Under the pieces are notes generated by a model. The model was not told the DNA's origin and searched no databases. It saw nothing but the letters and a program-made list of their open reading frames with translations. This document shows, piece after piece, positions 15,425-22,960 of a stretch of DNA of 23,298 bases. Both the position numbers and the translations under genes were made by a program. Source of the DNA: an uncultured archaeon (GTDB lineage: Archaea; Thermoproteota; Nitrososphaeria; Nitrososphaerales; Nitrosopumilaceae); contig CALBNQ010000219.1 in the NCBI GenBank assembly GCA_937896495.1, positions 1-23,298 on the forward strand, given 5' to 3'. Numbering within the stretch: position 1 is the first letter of the stretch; each line of letters starts with the position of its first letter.

Positions 15425-15917
15425 TCTCCACATCCTCTCGTTTTGCTAATACTAATGCACCAGTTACAGAACCAGCTAAAATTAATCCCATTAAGATTAA
15501 TGCAGGCCAATAATATGTTACAAAGTCAATACCAATATCTCTAAAATTTACTTGTGGTTCGTCTGTAGTTATTGTTTTAATTCCAGAATCTAAGAAAACA
15601 GCACCTAAAGATACCATTACAACAAGCATTAAACCAATTCCTGCAAACTTTCTTCTCTTATCTTCAATTTTTTTGAATATGAGTTCTCTTTTTACTAACA
15701 TCACAGTGAACAAAATCAAGACAGCAATTGAACCAACGTAAACAGCTAATTGGAATAATGCTACAAATGGTGCATCTAACAAGAAAAAGAATCCGGCAAT
15801 ACCACCAAGTGCACCCATTAAAGCAATTGAACCATAAATCAATGATCTTAATTCAAGTGCAGCAATTGCAGAACCAATTGTGATTACGGTTAATGCTAAA
15901 AAGACTGGATCAGCCAT
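15405..15917 (-). CDS. nuoJ: NADH-quinone oxidoreductase-like subunit J
   Basis: Membrane subunit of complex I that links NuoA/H to the antiporter-like subunits. It is 170 aa from the ATG used here, with five predicted helices and the typical TM3 segment LFQLAVYVGSIAVLILFTVMLV, including the conserved Tyr-Val-Gly with a pi-bulge in known structures. A GTG three codons upstream is possible, but GAGGTG lies 6 nt before the chosen ATG, supporting it. It overlaps nuoI by 8 nt and nuoK by about 20 nt. A charged linker between helices 3 and 4 (KRELIFKKIEDKRRK) is cytoplasmic by the positive-inside rule. Confidence 0.95.
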   Translation of the reverse strand: MADPVFLALTVITIGSAIAALELRSLIYGSIALMGALGGIAGFFFLLDAPFVALFQLAVYVGSIAVLILFTVMLVKRELIFKKIEDKRRKFAGIGLMLVVMVSLGAVFLDSGIKTITTDEPQVNFRDIGIDFVTYYWPALILMGLILAGSVTGALVLAKREDVENDQRTS

Positions 15918-16407
15918 GAGTAGCACCTCTAGCAGTTATTTGGATTTCACTATCTTGTGCTACATATGGTTTTACAGCAAGTTGAGCAGGAGTATAGATT
16001 AAACCCTCTTTAGAAAAGGAAGATAATTCATAATCATTTGTCATGTATAATGCATAAAATGGACATGCATCAACACACAAGCCACAGAAAACACATTTTC
16101 CATAATCGATTTGAGGCATGATTGCTTTTTTATTTTGTTTTTGTTCTTCAGGAACTTTTACCATGGCAATTGCTTCAGCAACACCTTCACATGCAATTGA
16201 ACATAGTTGACAACCAGTGCAATGGTCATGAAACAACATATGACGACCTTTTAATCCAGCAATACCAACACCTGTTGAAGGATCAAATTGATAACCATCC
16301 CCTACAAATTTTAATTTTTCTTCAGGATATCGAAGAGTGAATCGCTTTATTGCCATATGTTTAATTCCAGAATTTAATGCACGAATTATTCCAGTTGCGG
16401 TTCCCAT
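15910..16407 (-). CDS. nuoI: NADH-quinone oxidoreductase-like subunit I (2x[4Fe-4S])
   Basis: Ferredoxin-like subunit carrying clusters N6a and N6b, passing electrons to NuoB. The 165 aa protein has both four-cysteine motifs: Cys63, 66, 69 and 73 in CTGCQLCSIAC, and Cys105, 108, 111 and 115 in CVFCGLCVDAC, with the last cysteines of the two pairs swapped between clusters as in ferredoxins. The first motif ends in CEG rather than the usual CP. GGAGG lies 9 nt upstream of the ATG, which overlaps the nuoH stop by one base (TAATG). With nuoEFG absent, this subunit is a plausible docking point for an electron donor such as ferredoxin, which is inference. Confidence 0.97.
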   Translation of the reverse strand: MGTATGIIRALNSGIKHMAIKRFTLRYPEEKLKFVGDGYQFDPSTGVGIAGLKGRHMLFHDHCTGCQLCSIACEGVAEAIAMVKVPEEQKQNKKAIMPQIDYGKCVFCGLCVDACPFYALYMTNDYELSSFSKEGLIYTPAQLAVKPYVAQDSEIQITARGATHG

Positions 16408-17705
16408 TATTGTAATCCTCCCGGTCCCAACACTCCAGCGTAAAGCAAGCCTAGAGCAATAAAGATGTTAACGAATGCAAGACCAATAAGTTTGGTCCAT
16501 CCTAAATTCAATAAAATATCAACTCTAACTCTTGGAAATACACCTCTTGGCAAAATAATAAAGAAAATCACACCAACCGTTTTGAGAACAAACCAAAGTG
16601 TTCCATTAAGCATTTCTTGAGAAAATATTGGCAAACCAGGAACTTTGAGAGTTACAGGACCCATTGTGATTCCATCAGTAATAATTTCAGCTGGGAATGG
16701 AGGTACAATTGATGGGCCATTCCAACCTCCAAGGAATAAAACAACAAACAATGCTGCAAATGCATAAAGTTTCAGATAAGTTCCTAATTGGACAAGACCA
16801 TACATCATTCCAGAAAGTTCTGTTAACCATCCAGCTACAATTTCACTTTCAGCTTCTGGTAAATCAAATGGAATTCGTTCTAATTCAGCAAGCATTGTAA
16901 TGAAAAATACAATTGCACCTACGGGCAAAAATACTATCCATGGGAAATTAGATTGACTAGCAGCAATTTCAGATAAATTAAGAGTTCCAGTTAAAATAAC
17001 AACTCCCAATAGTGACAAAATAAGTGGGATTTCAAATGAAACCATCTGGAATAAAGCTCTAATTCCTCCAATGAACGGGAATTTACTATTTGCAGACCAT
17101 GCTGAAAGGATTGTAATAATTGGGAAGAATCCAATTACAGCAAACACAGCAAGTAATCCTAAATCTACGTCTGCAACTACCCAACCTGGAGCAACAGGAA
17201 TTAATGCTACAAATGCTGCTGCAGCTCCAACAAAAATTACTGGTGCTGCCCAAAAAATTGGTTTGTCTGCTTTAGCTGGAATAATAATTTCTTTAGAAAT
17301 TAGTTTTAAACCATCTCCCATTAATTGTAAAATACCTTCAAGTTTTCCACAATAAAATGGACCAACTCTCAATTGTAATTTTGCAAGCATTTTTCTTTCA
17401 ACAAAAATTGTTCCAGCAGCTAATAATGCTGCAAAACCAAATCCTGGAAATGCCATAACTCTAAAAATATCAGTTTCCATGAAAGATTGGATAATAGGCA
17501 GTGTTCGTGTTGGATCTGCAATCCATGAAAGCGCAAGGAATGGGGTAAGTAATTCACCATGAATTACAGGCATTTCAATGAAAAACAAAATCATCATCAC
17601 TGCAGGAATTCCAATTAAATTAAGAATCAGAATAGTCCAAAAAGCATCATCAAGTATTGATTTAATGAATTCACTTAGTTTGAATTTTGGTGCAATAACA
17701 GACAT
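16407..17705 (-). CDS. nuoH: NADH-quinone oxidoreductase-like subunit H, with N-terminal extension
   Basis: Membrane subunit that forms the quinone channel with NuoB and NuoD. Family segments are clear: FVERKMLAKLQLRVGP (Glu103), GDGLKLISKE, PVAPGWVVADVDLG, LAELERIPFDLPEAESEIVAGW with the conserved acidic loop, and FFIILPRGVFPRVRVD. At 432 aa it is about 100 longer than E. coli NuoH (325). About 67 extra residues at the N-terminus include one additional hydrophobic helix (about 22-43), and about 30 extra residues lie in a late loop after FLGGWNGPS. GGAGG lies 11 nt upstream of the ATG, and the gene abuts nuoD directly. Confidence 0.97.
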   Translation of the reverse strand: MSVIAPKFKLSEFIKSILDDAFWTILILNLIGIPAVMMILFFIEMPVIHGELLTPFLALSWIADPTRTLPIIQSFMETDIFRVMAFPGFGFAALLAAGTIFVERKMLAKLQLRVGPFYCGKLEGILQLMGDGLKLISKEIIIPAKADKPIFWAAPVIFVGAAAAFVALIPVAPGWVVADVDLGLLAVFAVIGFFPIITILSAWSANSKFPFIGGIRALFQMVSFEIPLILSLLGVVILTGTLNLSEIAASQSNFPWIVFLPVGAIVFFITMLAELERIPFDLPEAESEIVAGWLTELSGMMYGLVQLGTYLKLYAFAALFVVLFLGGWNGPSIVPPFPAEIITDGITMGPVTLKVPGLPIFSQEMLNGTLWFVLKTVGVIFFIILPRGVFPRVRVDILLNLGWTKLIGLAFVNIFIALGLLYAGVLGPGGLQ

Positions 17706-18845
17706 TTATCGATCTGCCTCCACTGGCCAATAATTAAGACTCCAATACACAGATGGCATATTACCAAGTTTTTCACCTTTAAGAAGATAAGGTAATGCTA
17801 TCAAATTCCTAAAAGAAGGAACACTTAGTTTTAGTCTGTAAGGTTCTGTTTTACCATCAGATACAATATAACAACCCAAAGAACCTCTACCAGATTCTAC
17901 ACGTTTGTAAACAGTTGCAGGTACTTTTGTTTTTGGATTTGGTTTTAATTTTGTTCTAACAGAACCAGACTTTGGCATTTTTTGTAACGCTTGTCTAATA
18001 ATATTACAACTTTCCATCATATCAAGCCAAGGAATTCTGGATCTTGCATAAGCATCTCCTTCCTTCATTACATTGGTATGGATATCTAATTCATCATAAA
18101 CATCATAAGGTTCTTTGACCCTAAGATCATAATCAACACCACTTGCACGAAGAACAGATCCAGTTGTTCCAAGTCTAATTGCATCTTGTTTAGATAAAAC
18201 ACCAGTATCTTGAGTTCTCGAAATCAAAATTGGGTTATCATAAAATACAGCAGCATATTCTTTGATACGTTTTTCAAAATAGTTCACTTGACGTAAACAA
18301 ACATCTTCAAAGTTTGGAGGTAAATCATTTCTAACTCCACCTGGAACAAAATGAGCATGAGTAACTCTTGCACCTGACATTTTTTCCATTAGATCAATCA
18401 AGAATTCTCTATCACCTGCAGGCCACATAAACATCGTAGAATGACCTAAGAAAATCCCATAAATTGCAAGCCAGTACATAATGTAGATACATCTGTTTAA
18501 TTCAGATGCAATAACTCGGATGTATTTTGCACGTTCTGGAACTTCAATTCCTAAAAGTTCTTCAGCTCCTAAAACATAGGGGTACAAAACATTACAAGAA
18601 TCATGAATTACAGGTCTTTCTAAATGTGGAATATTTGTAATATAGTTTCTATATTCTGCCATTTTTTCTTCACCACGATGAACATAACCAGGATCAGGAT
18701 CACATGCAACAATATAGTCACCATCAATTTGAACAACAATTCTCATATGACCTGAACCAGGATGTTGAGGTCCAACATTTAGAGTCATTATTCGTTCATC
18801 GACTTTTTGGAGTGCTAATCCAGGCATTATTTCAGTAGTCATCAT
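17706..18845 (-). CDS. nuoD: NADH-quinone oxidoreductase-like subunit D
   Basis: 49-kDa-type subunit that lines the quinone head-group site, related to the large subunit of NiFe hydrogenases. The 379 aa protein has TLNVGPQHPGSGHMRIV with the quinone-site His residues, then PGYVHRGEEKMAEYRNY, and it ends in a C-terminal DR as family members do. The hydrogenase Ni-binding cysteines are absent, as expected for complex I. Its ATG overlaps the nuoC stop by 4 nt (ATGA), so the two are translationally coupled. NuoC and NuoD are separate genes here, unlike the fused NuoCD of E. coli. Confidence 0.97.
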   Translation of the reverse strand: MMTTEIMPGLALQKVDERIMTLNVGPQHPGSGHMRIVVQIDGDYIVACDPDPGYVHRGEEKMAEYRNYITNIPHLERPVIHDSCNVLYPYVLGAEELLGIEVPERAKYIRVIASELNRCIYIMYWLAIYGIFLGHSTMFMWPAGDREFLIDLMEKMSGARVTHAHFVPGGVRNDLPPNFEDVCLRQVNYFEKRIKEYAAVFYDNPILISRTQDTGVLSKQDAIRLGTTGSVLRASGVDYDLRVKEPYDVYDELDIHTNVMKEGDAYARSRIPWLDMMESCNIIRQALQKMPKSGSVRTKLKPNPKTKVPATVYKRVESGRGSLGCYIVSDGKTEPYRLKLSVPSFRNLIALPYLLKGEKLGNMPSVYWSLNYWPVEADR

Positions 18846-19420
18846 CTTCCTCTTGAATCAAAGTCCTTTCTAAGTGGAGGTAAATCTGCCCAGTCTTCTG
18901 GCAATAGTAATCGTCTATTATCAGGATGTCCTTCAAAAAAGACTCCAAACATTTCAAAAATTTCCCTTTCATGAAATTCTACACTGTAAAAAATATTTCT
19001 AAGAGTAGGAAGTATAGTTGCATCTTTTCCAGGAATTGGATTATCTTCTCTCTGAGCACGTGTAGCTAAAACAAGAATTTGTCTAGATAGTGAAGAATCA
19101 GTATAAGATCCAATATGATAAACAACTTCAATCTCTTTGTCTTTAGGAAAATCTACTCCAGATACAGATTCCACATGATCAAAATTTAGTTCATCACGAA
19201 TAAATTCAGCAACTTCATGAACGTTCTCACGACCAACATTAATTCTAACTCTATCTTCTTTTACAAATGCAACTTCAATTTTATCACCAAATTTTTCAGT
19301 GATTTTATCAGAAAGACCTTTTTCAAATGCAGGTAAATCTACAGGCTTTTCTTCAGGTTTCTTTGCAGGTGTTGGTTTTTCCTTAGATATTACATCTGAT
19401 GGTTGTGTTTCAGTACTCAT
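18842..19420 (-). CDS. nuoC: NADH-quinone oxidoreductase-like subunit C
   Basis: 30-kDa-type subunit that packs against NuoD in the peripheral arm. The 192 aa protein has the family signature in YSVEFHEREIFEMFGVFFEGHPDNRRLLLPEDW (about 149-180), ending in PPLRKDFDSRGR. The N-terminal 35 residues are a Lys/Pro/Glu-rich low-complexity tail (KPTPAKKPEEKP), probably disordered and not part of the core fold. Start overlaps the nuoB stop by one base (TAATG), and stop overlaps the nuoD start by 4 nt. Confidence 0.96.
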   Translation of the reverse strand: MSTETQPSDVISKEKPTPAKKPEEKPVDLPAFEKGLSDKITEKFGDKIEVAFVKEDRVRINVGRENVHEVAEFIRDELNFDHVESVSGVDFPKDKEIEVVYHIGSYTDSSLSRQILVLATRAQREDNPIPGKDATILPTLRNIFYSVEFHEREIFEMFGVFFEGHPDNRRLLLPEDWADLPPLRKDFDSRGR

Positions 19421-19944
19421 TATACAAACTTCCTAGCTTTCATTCGCTTGATTTTTTCTTGTAACAAAATACAACCTTGAATTAAAGTTTCAGGTCTTGG
19501 AGGACATCCAGGTACATAGACATCAACTGGAATAACTCCATCAATTCCTGGAAGTACATTGTATGAATCAAAATATAATCCTCCAGTAATTGCACAAGCA
19601 CCCATAGCAATCACATATTTTGGTTCTGGCATTTGATCATAAACTAATCTAAGACGTGGTGCCATTTTACGTGTAATTGTTCCTTGTACAACAACTAAAT
19701 CACATTGTCTAAGTGAGCCAAATGCTTCAATGATTCCAAATCTTTCAACATCATATCTTGGACTAGATGCTGCACCAAACTCTACACTACAACATGCTGT
19801 TTCAATATGTACAGGCCATAAGGACCAAATTCTTCCCCAATTGATTGCATAACCTAACGGTTTATCAATTGCTTTTTCTAAAATATCGCCTAACTTGCCT
19901 ACAAAGACATTTGCATTTTCAGGAGTAATCAAATCTTTAAGCAA
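19420..19944 (-). CDS. nuoB: NADH-quinone oxidoreductase-like subunit B (cluster N2)
   Basis: Holds the terminal 4Fe-4S cluster N2, which reduces quinone. The four ligands are visible in 174 aa: the tandem Cys51-Cys52 in ETACCSVEFGAASSPRYD, Cys117 in AMGACAITGG and Cys147 in VPGCPPRPE. No ATG is available near the N-terminus. TTG at 19944 is the likely start because AAGGAGAT, a strong Shine-Dalgarno sequence, lies 8 nt upstream (19960-19953 on the minus strand). The 39-nt gap to nuoA is the widest in the operon. All residues needed for electron transfer to quinone are present. Confidence 0.97.
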   Translation of the reverse strand: MLKDLITPENANVFVGKLGDILEKAIDKPLGYAINWGRIWSLWPVHIETACCSVEFGAASSPRYDVERFGIIEAFGSLRQCDLVVVQGTITRKMAPRLRLVYDQMPEPKYVIAMGACAITGGLYFDSYNVLPGIDGVIPVDVYVPGCPPRPETLIQGCILLQEKIKRMKARKFV

Positions 19945-19952
19945 TATTTCTT

Positions 19953-19960
19953 ATCTCCTT
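19953..19960 (-). promoter_or_regulatory. Shine-Dalgarno site deciding the nuoB TTG start
   Basis: AAGGAGAT on the minus strand ends 8 nt before the TTG at 19944. It is one of the clearest ribosome binding sites in the window and supports a non-ATG start for nuoB. Monocistronic genes here instead show TATA boxes about 25 nt upstream and no such site. Confidence 0.7.
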
Positions 19961-19983
19961 GAAAATATTTTGTACATAAATAA

Positions 19984-20358
19984 CTACCAAATTCTTCTTC
20001 TCCCTGATTGGTATAATGCAAACGCCATTGCTCCAAACATAATTGCTAAAAATCCCATCATAGGTAAAGTTGCACTCTTTGGAAGTTCTAAAATGGCACT
20101 ACCCCATGCATATAGAAAAATTGCCATCACATCAAAAACAACAAACATCAGAATATACGGGTAATACTGCATCATGAAATGGGTTCGTCCTTCACCAGAT
20201 GGTACTTGACCACATTCCATAGGTAAGAATTTCACAGGATTACTACGTTTTCTAGGAGAAATCATTCTAGAAATAATTAATGCGGGAGCCATTGCTGCTA
20301 CGGCAAAGCCAAACATCAATACAACGGTGCTATAATTGCCCGCTAATTCCCCGACCAA
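19984..20358 (-). CDS. nuoA: NADH-quinone oxidoreductase-like subunit A
   Basis: First gene of the nuo operon; a three-helix subunit next to NuoH and NuoJ at the quinone-entry region. The 124 aa protein has helix 1 at about 8-30, the conserved loop with Cys in KFLPMECGQVPSGEGRTHFMMQYY, and helices 2 and 3 (ILMFVVFDVMAIFLYAW and PMMGFLAIMFGAMAFALY); the FDVMAIFLYAW segment with its acidic residue is typical. The start appears to be TTG at 20358, because a minus-strand TATA box is centred about 28 nt upstream and no upstream ATG exists in frame. Start position is less certain than identity. Confidence 0.93.
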   Translation of the reverse strand: MVGELAGNYSTVVLMFGFAVAAMAPALIISRMISPRKRSNPVKFLPMECGQVPSGEGRTHFMMQYYPYILMFVVFDVMAIFLYAWGSAILELPKSATLPMMGFLAIMFGAMAFALYQSGRRRIW

Positions 20359-20381
20359 TTTAGCTTTTCACCCTGATTTTT

Positions 20382-20391
20382 GTATAAAAAG
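20382..20391 (-). promoter_or_regulatory. TATA box of the nuo operon
   Basis: CTTTTTATAC on the minus strand is centred about 28 nt upstream of the nuoA TTG, predicting a transcript that starts within a few bases of that codon. It is the only good promoter seen ahead of the 11 nuo genes. Confidence 0.55.
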
Positions 20392-20430
20392 CTATGCCTC
20401 ATCATTTCGATCAAATTTTGAAAAAATGAT

Positions 20431-20452
20431 GTTCTAAAGTACTTTATAGAAC
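20431..20452. promoter_or_regulatory. Palindrome over the peroxiredoxin TATA box (candidate operator)
   Basis: The inverted repeat GTTCTAAAGT / ACTTTATAGAAC has arms that match except for a 2-nt insertion in the right half. The TATA box (CTTTATA, 20442-20448) lies inside it, centred about 25 nt before the peroxiredoxin ATG at 20470. A dimeric repressor bound here would block TBP. Regulator and function are inference. Confidence 0.45.
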
Positions 20453-20469
20453 ATTCAGGAAAAACGTTC

Positions 20470-20934
20470 ATGTCAGCAAATATTGGAGATATTGCACCAA
20501 ATTTTGAGTTACCAGATACTGAATTAAAGATGCGATCTCTAGAGGAATTCAAAGGAAAGAAAATCGTGTTATCTTTCATAGTTGCTGCAAGTTCACCAGT
20601 GTGTGAAGTTGAATTGTGTACATTTAGAGATTCTTGGAAAGAAATTTCAGATTTAGGGGCAACAGTGATAGCGATTAGTAATGATGGACCATTTGCAAAC
20701 AAAGCTTTTGCAGAAAAACACAACTTCAATTTTCCACTATTAGGAGATTATACAAGTAAAACAATAAAAGATTATGATGTTTTGATGAAAGATTTACTTC
20801 ACATAAAAGATTACAATACTGCAAAACGTTCAATATTTGTAATTATGGAAGATGGTAAAATTGGTTACAGATGGGTATCAGAAGACCCGCTAAAAGAACC
20901 AAACTATGAAGAGATTAAAAATTTCCTTAAGTAG
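20470..20934 (+). CDS. Peroxiredoxin (AhpC/TSA, AhpE/BCP-like)
   Basis: Thiol peroxidase of the thioredoxin fold that reduces peroxides in the cytoplasm. The 154 aa protein begins with GDIAPNFELPDTE. The peroxidatic cysteine is Cys45 in VAASSPVCEVELCTFRD, with a second cysteine, Cys50, five residues on, as in many 1-Cys/atypical archaeal enzymes. The usual PxxxT/SxxC motif keeps the Ser (Ser42) but has Val38 where the proline should be. The later RSIFVIMEDGKIGYRWV segment supplies the conserved arginine. A TATA box embedded in a palindrome lies about 25 nt upstream of the ATG. The gene is divergent from the nuo operon, which suits protection of respiration, but that link is inference. No thioredoxin partner is adjacent. 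Confidence 0.92.
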   Translation: MSANIGDIAPNFELPDTELKMRSLEEFKGKKIVLSFIVAASSPVCEVELCTFRDSWKEISDLGATVIAISNDGPFANKAFAEKHNFNFPLLGDYTSKTIKDYDVLMKDLLHIKDYNTAKRSIFVIMEDGKIGYRWVSEDPLKEPNYEEIKNFLK

Positions 20935-20951
20935 AAAAAATTTCTTTTTTA
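20935..20951. terminator. Bidirectional poly-T termination region
   Basis: Between the convergent ends of the peroxiredoxin and biotin carrier genes the sequence AAAAAATTTCTTTTTT gives a T-rich tract on both strands. Archaeal RNA polymerase terminates at such tracts without a hairpin, so one short stretch can serve both genes. Confidence 0.55.
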
Positions 20952-21461
20952 TTCTAAATCTGCAATGACATCGCCTTTTGCGACAGTTGCACCTTCTTTA
21001 ATTTTGAGATTTTTAACAGTGCCATCTTTGTGTGCTTTTACTGCAACTTGCATCTTCATTGATTCTAAAGTACAAACAACATCACCTTTCTTTACTGAAT
21101 CATCTTCATCAACTGCAATGGATACAACTTTACCAGGAATTTGACTTTTGAGTGCCAATTGTGTTCCACCCGAACCACTACCACCAGAATTTTTGAAAAC
21201 AATTTCATCAAAGTGAGTATTCATATTTAGTGTAATTGGAACATTATCAATTACAAGATTCATTTCATTAGTTAGAGTCTCAAGATATTTTGCTTTATGA
21301 TATTGTTGATCTAAAATGAATTCTATTCCTTTTGCATTCATAGTAAGAATTCTCAATTGATGTTCTTTGTCATTTATTTTAATTACATAATCATTGTTAC
21401 CCAAGTTTTCAATAATTTTTCCTTCAAATGATTTTTCGAGATCAGATATTTTATAATCCAT
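20949..21461 (-). CDS. accB: Biotin carboxyl carrier protein of acetyl-/propionyl-CoA carboxylase
   Basis: Carries biotin between the carboxylase and carboxyltransferase sites of the bifunctional acyl-CoA carboxylase. Of 170 aa, residues 101-170 form a biotinyl domain, with biotinylated Lys136 in the ESMKM motif. A Gly/Ser linker (NSGGSGSGG, 91-99) joins it to an N-terminal domain of about 90 residues, like that of propionyl-CoA and pyruvate carboxylase-type carriers. The gene lies 6 nt downstream of the biotin carboxylase gene and is the last of the operon. In ammonia-oxidising archaea this complex makes malonyl-CoA and methylmalonyl-CoA in the 3-hydroxypropionate/4-hydroxybutyrate cycle. 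No biotin-protein ligase is seen nearby. Confidence 0.95.
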   Translation of the reverse strand: MDYKISDLEKSFEGKIIENLGNNDYVIKINDKEHQLRILTMNAKGIEFILDQQYHKAKYLETLTNEMNLVIDNVPITLNMNTHFDEIVFKNSGGSGSGGTQLALKSQIPGKVVSIAVDEDDSVKKGDVVCTLESMKMQVAVKAHKDGTVKNLKIKEGATVAKGDVIADLE

Positions 21462-21467
21462 TTATCA

Positions 21468-22955
21468 TCAATCCAGTTTATTTTTCCAAGTTGCACTGCT
21501 TGTATTACTATTTTGAACTCTGTTCTTAAAATATTCAGAATGAATGATAGCAGCAGCCAAAGCAGCTTCGCTCTTGTTTTCTTTTTCTTTCTTAAGATCT
21601 TCAGTTAATTTATCAATCATATCATAACGTTTCAAAAAGTCAGTTGATAATTCTCCTTTTTTGTATTCTTCAGAATTTAGAATTGTTTTGTAAAGTGGAA
21701 TTGATGTTTCAACACCTTGAACGTACATATCATTTAGTGCAGTAAGCATTCTAGTTCTAGATTCTTCAAATGTGGGTCCCCATGTACAGAGTTTTGCCAT
21801 TAATGAATCATAAAATGGCGATACCGTACATCCAGGATAAAGATATGTATCACATCTAACATTTGGTCCTGCTGGAATTGTCACGTTAGGAACAGGTCCA
21901 GTTGAAGGTGCAAAATCCAAAAATGTATCTTCAGCATTAATTCTACATTCAATTGCATAACCATTCATCTTTAGATCTTTTTGTTTGAATGGAAGTGGTT
22001 CTCCATTTGCAATATCAATTTGTAATTTAACAAAGTCTAATCCTGAAACCATTTCACTAATAGGATGTTCTACTTGAAGTCTTGCATTAATCTCGATGAA
22101 ATAAAATTCACCATTATCAGCTCTTAAAAATTCTGCAGTTCCAAGGTTGGTATAATCAACAGCATCTGCCGCTTTAACAACTAATTCACCAATTTCTTCT
22201 CTTTTTGCATCATCTACTACAGGAGAAGGAGTTTGTTCAATTAGTTTTTGATTTCGTCTTTGAATAGAACATTCTCTCTCAAAAAGATGGACAGCATTAC
22301 CATGATGATCTCTACACATTTGATATTCAATATGTCTAGTTTTTTCTAGGAATTTTTCAACAATGATAGCAGATTTTCCAACAGCTGCAATAGATTCAGA
22401 TGTTACTGTTTCAAAGCCTTCTTGTAATTCTTTATCATTAGTAACTAATCTAATTCCACGACCACCACCACCGTAAACAGATTTCAAAAGTACAGGATAA
22501 CCAATTTCATTTGCAATTTTTTCTGCTTCATCTGCATTATCTACTAATCCTGGACTTCCAGGAACTGTCGGAACATTTGCTTTCAACATTGCAGCTTTAC
22601 ATTCCATCTTATCTCCACATAGATTCATGGAATCAGCAGATGGCCCAATGAAAGTAATTTTATTTTTTTCACACAATCTTGCAAAGTCATCGTTTTCAGA
22701 AAGAAAACCATAACCTGGATGTACAGCATTTGCACCAGAAGATAACATCACTTCAAGAATTTTTTCTTGATTGAGATAGGATTTTGCAGGAGCTGCTTCT
22801 CCAATATGATAAGACTCATCAGCTTTCTTTACATGTAAAGAATTGTAATCTTCATCAGAATATACTGCAACAGTTTTTATTCCTAATGCATTACATGTTC
22901 TAATTACCCTGAGAGCAATTTCTCCTCTGTTTGCAATAAGTACTTTTTCAATCAT
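21468..22955 (-). CDS. accC: Biotin carboxylase subunit of acetyl-/propionyl-CoA carboxylase
   Basis: ATP-grasp enzyme that carboxylates biotin with bicarbonate and ATP. The 495 aa protein opens with IEKVLIANRGEIALRVIR. It has the glycine-rich ATP loop KSVYGGGGRGIRLV, the segment ECSIQRRNQKLIEQTPSP, and the active-site sequence FYFIEINARLQVEHPISE, where Asn replaced by other residues in this region is normal in archaeal forms. The C-terminal 50 residues are charged and look like an extension beyond the core (about 450). I used the ATG at 22955, five nt after the upstream stop. A GTG at 22964 overlapping that stop would add three residues. It sits between the carboxyltransferase and carrier genes, so the three are translated from one mRNA. 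Confidence 0.96.
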   Translation of the reverse strand: MIEKVLIANRGEIALRVIRTCNALGIKTVAVYSDEDYNSLHVKKADESYHIGEAAPAKSYLNQEKILEVMLSSGANAVHPGYGFLSENDDFARLCEKNKITFIGPSADSMNLCGDKMECKAAMLKANVPTVPGSPGLVDNADEAEKIANEIGYPVLLKSVYGGGGRGIRLVTNDKELQEGFETVTSESIAAVGKSAIIVEKFLEKTRHIEYQMCRDHHGNAVHLFERECSIQRRNQKLIEQTPSPVVDDAKREEIGELVVKAADAVDYTNLGTAEFLRADNGEFYFIEINARLQVEHPISEMVSGLDFVKLQIDIANGEPLPFKQKDLKMNGYAIECRINAEDTFLDFAPSTGPVPNVTIPAGPNVRCDTYLYPGCTVSPFYDSLMAKLCTWGPTFEESRTRMLTALNDMYVQGVETSIPLYKTILNSEEYKKGELSTDFLKRYDMIDKLTEDLKKEKENKSEAALAAAIIHSEYFKNRVQNSNTSSATWKNKLD

Positions 22956-22960
22956 TTTAA

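Noticed and set aside
20399..20405. C-box-like ATGATGA on the minus strand upstream of nuoA
   Set aside because: No D box CTGA or terminal stem follows at guide-RNA distance, so this is not a second C/D RNA.
20343..20729. 128-codon open frame antisense to the peroxiredoxin gene
   Set aside because: It overlaps the nuoA start and the peroxiredoxin active-site region on the opposite strand and matches no family; it is a shadow frame.
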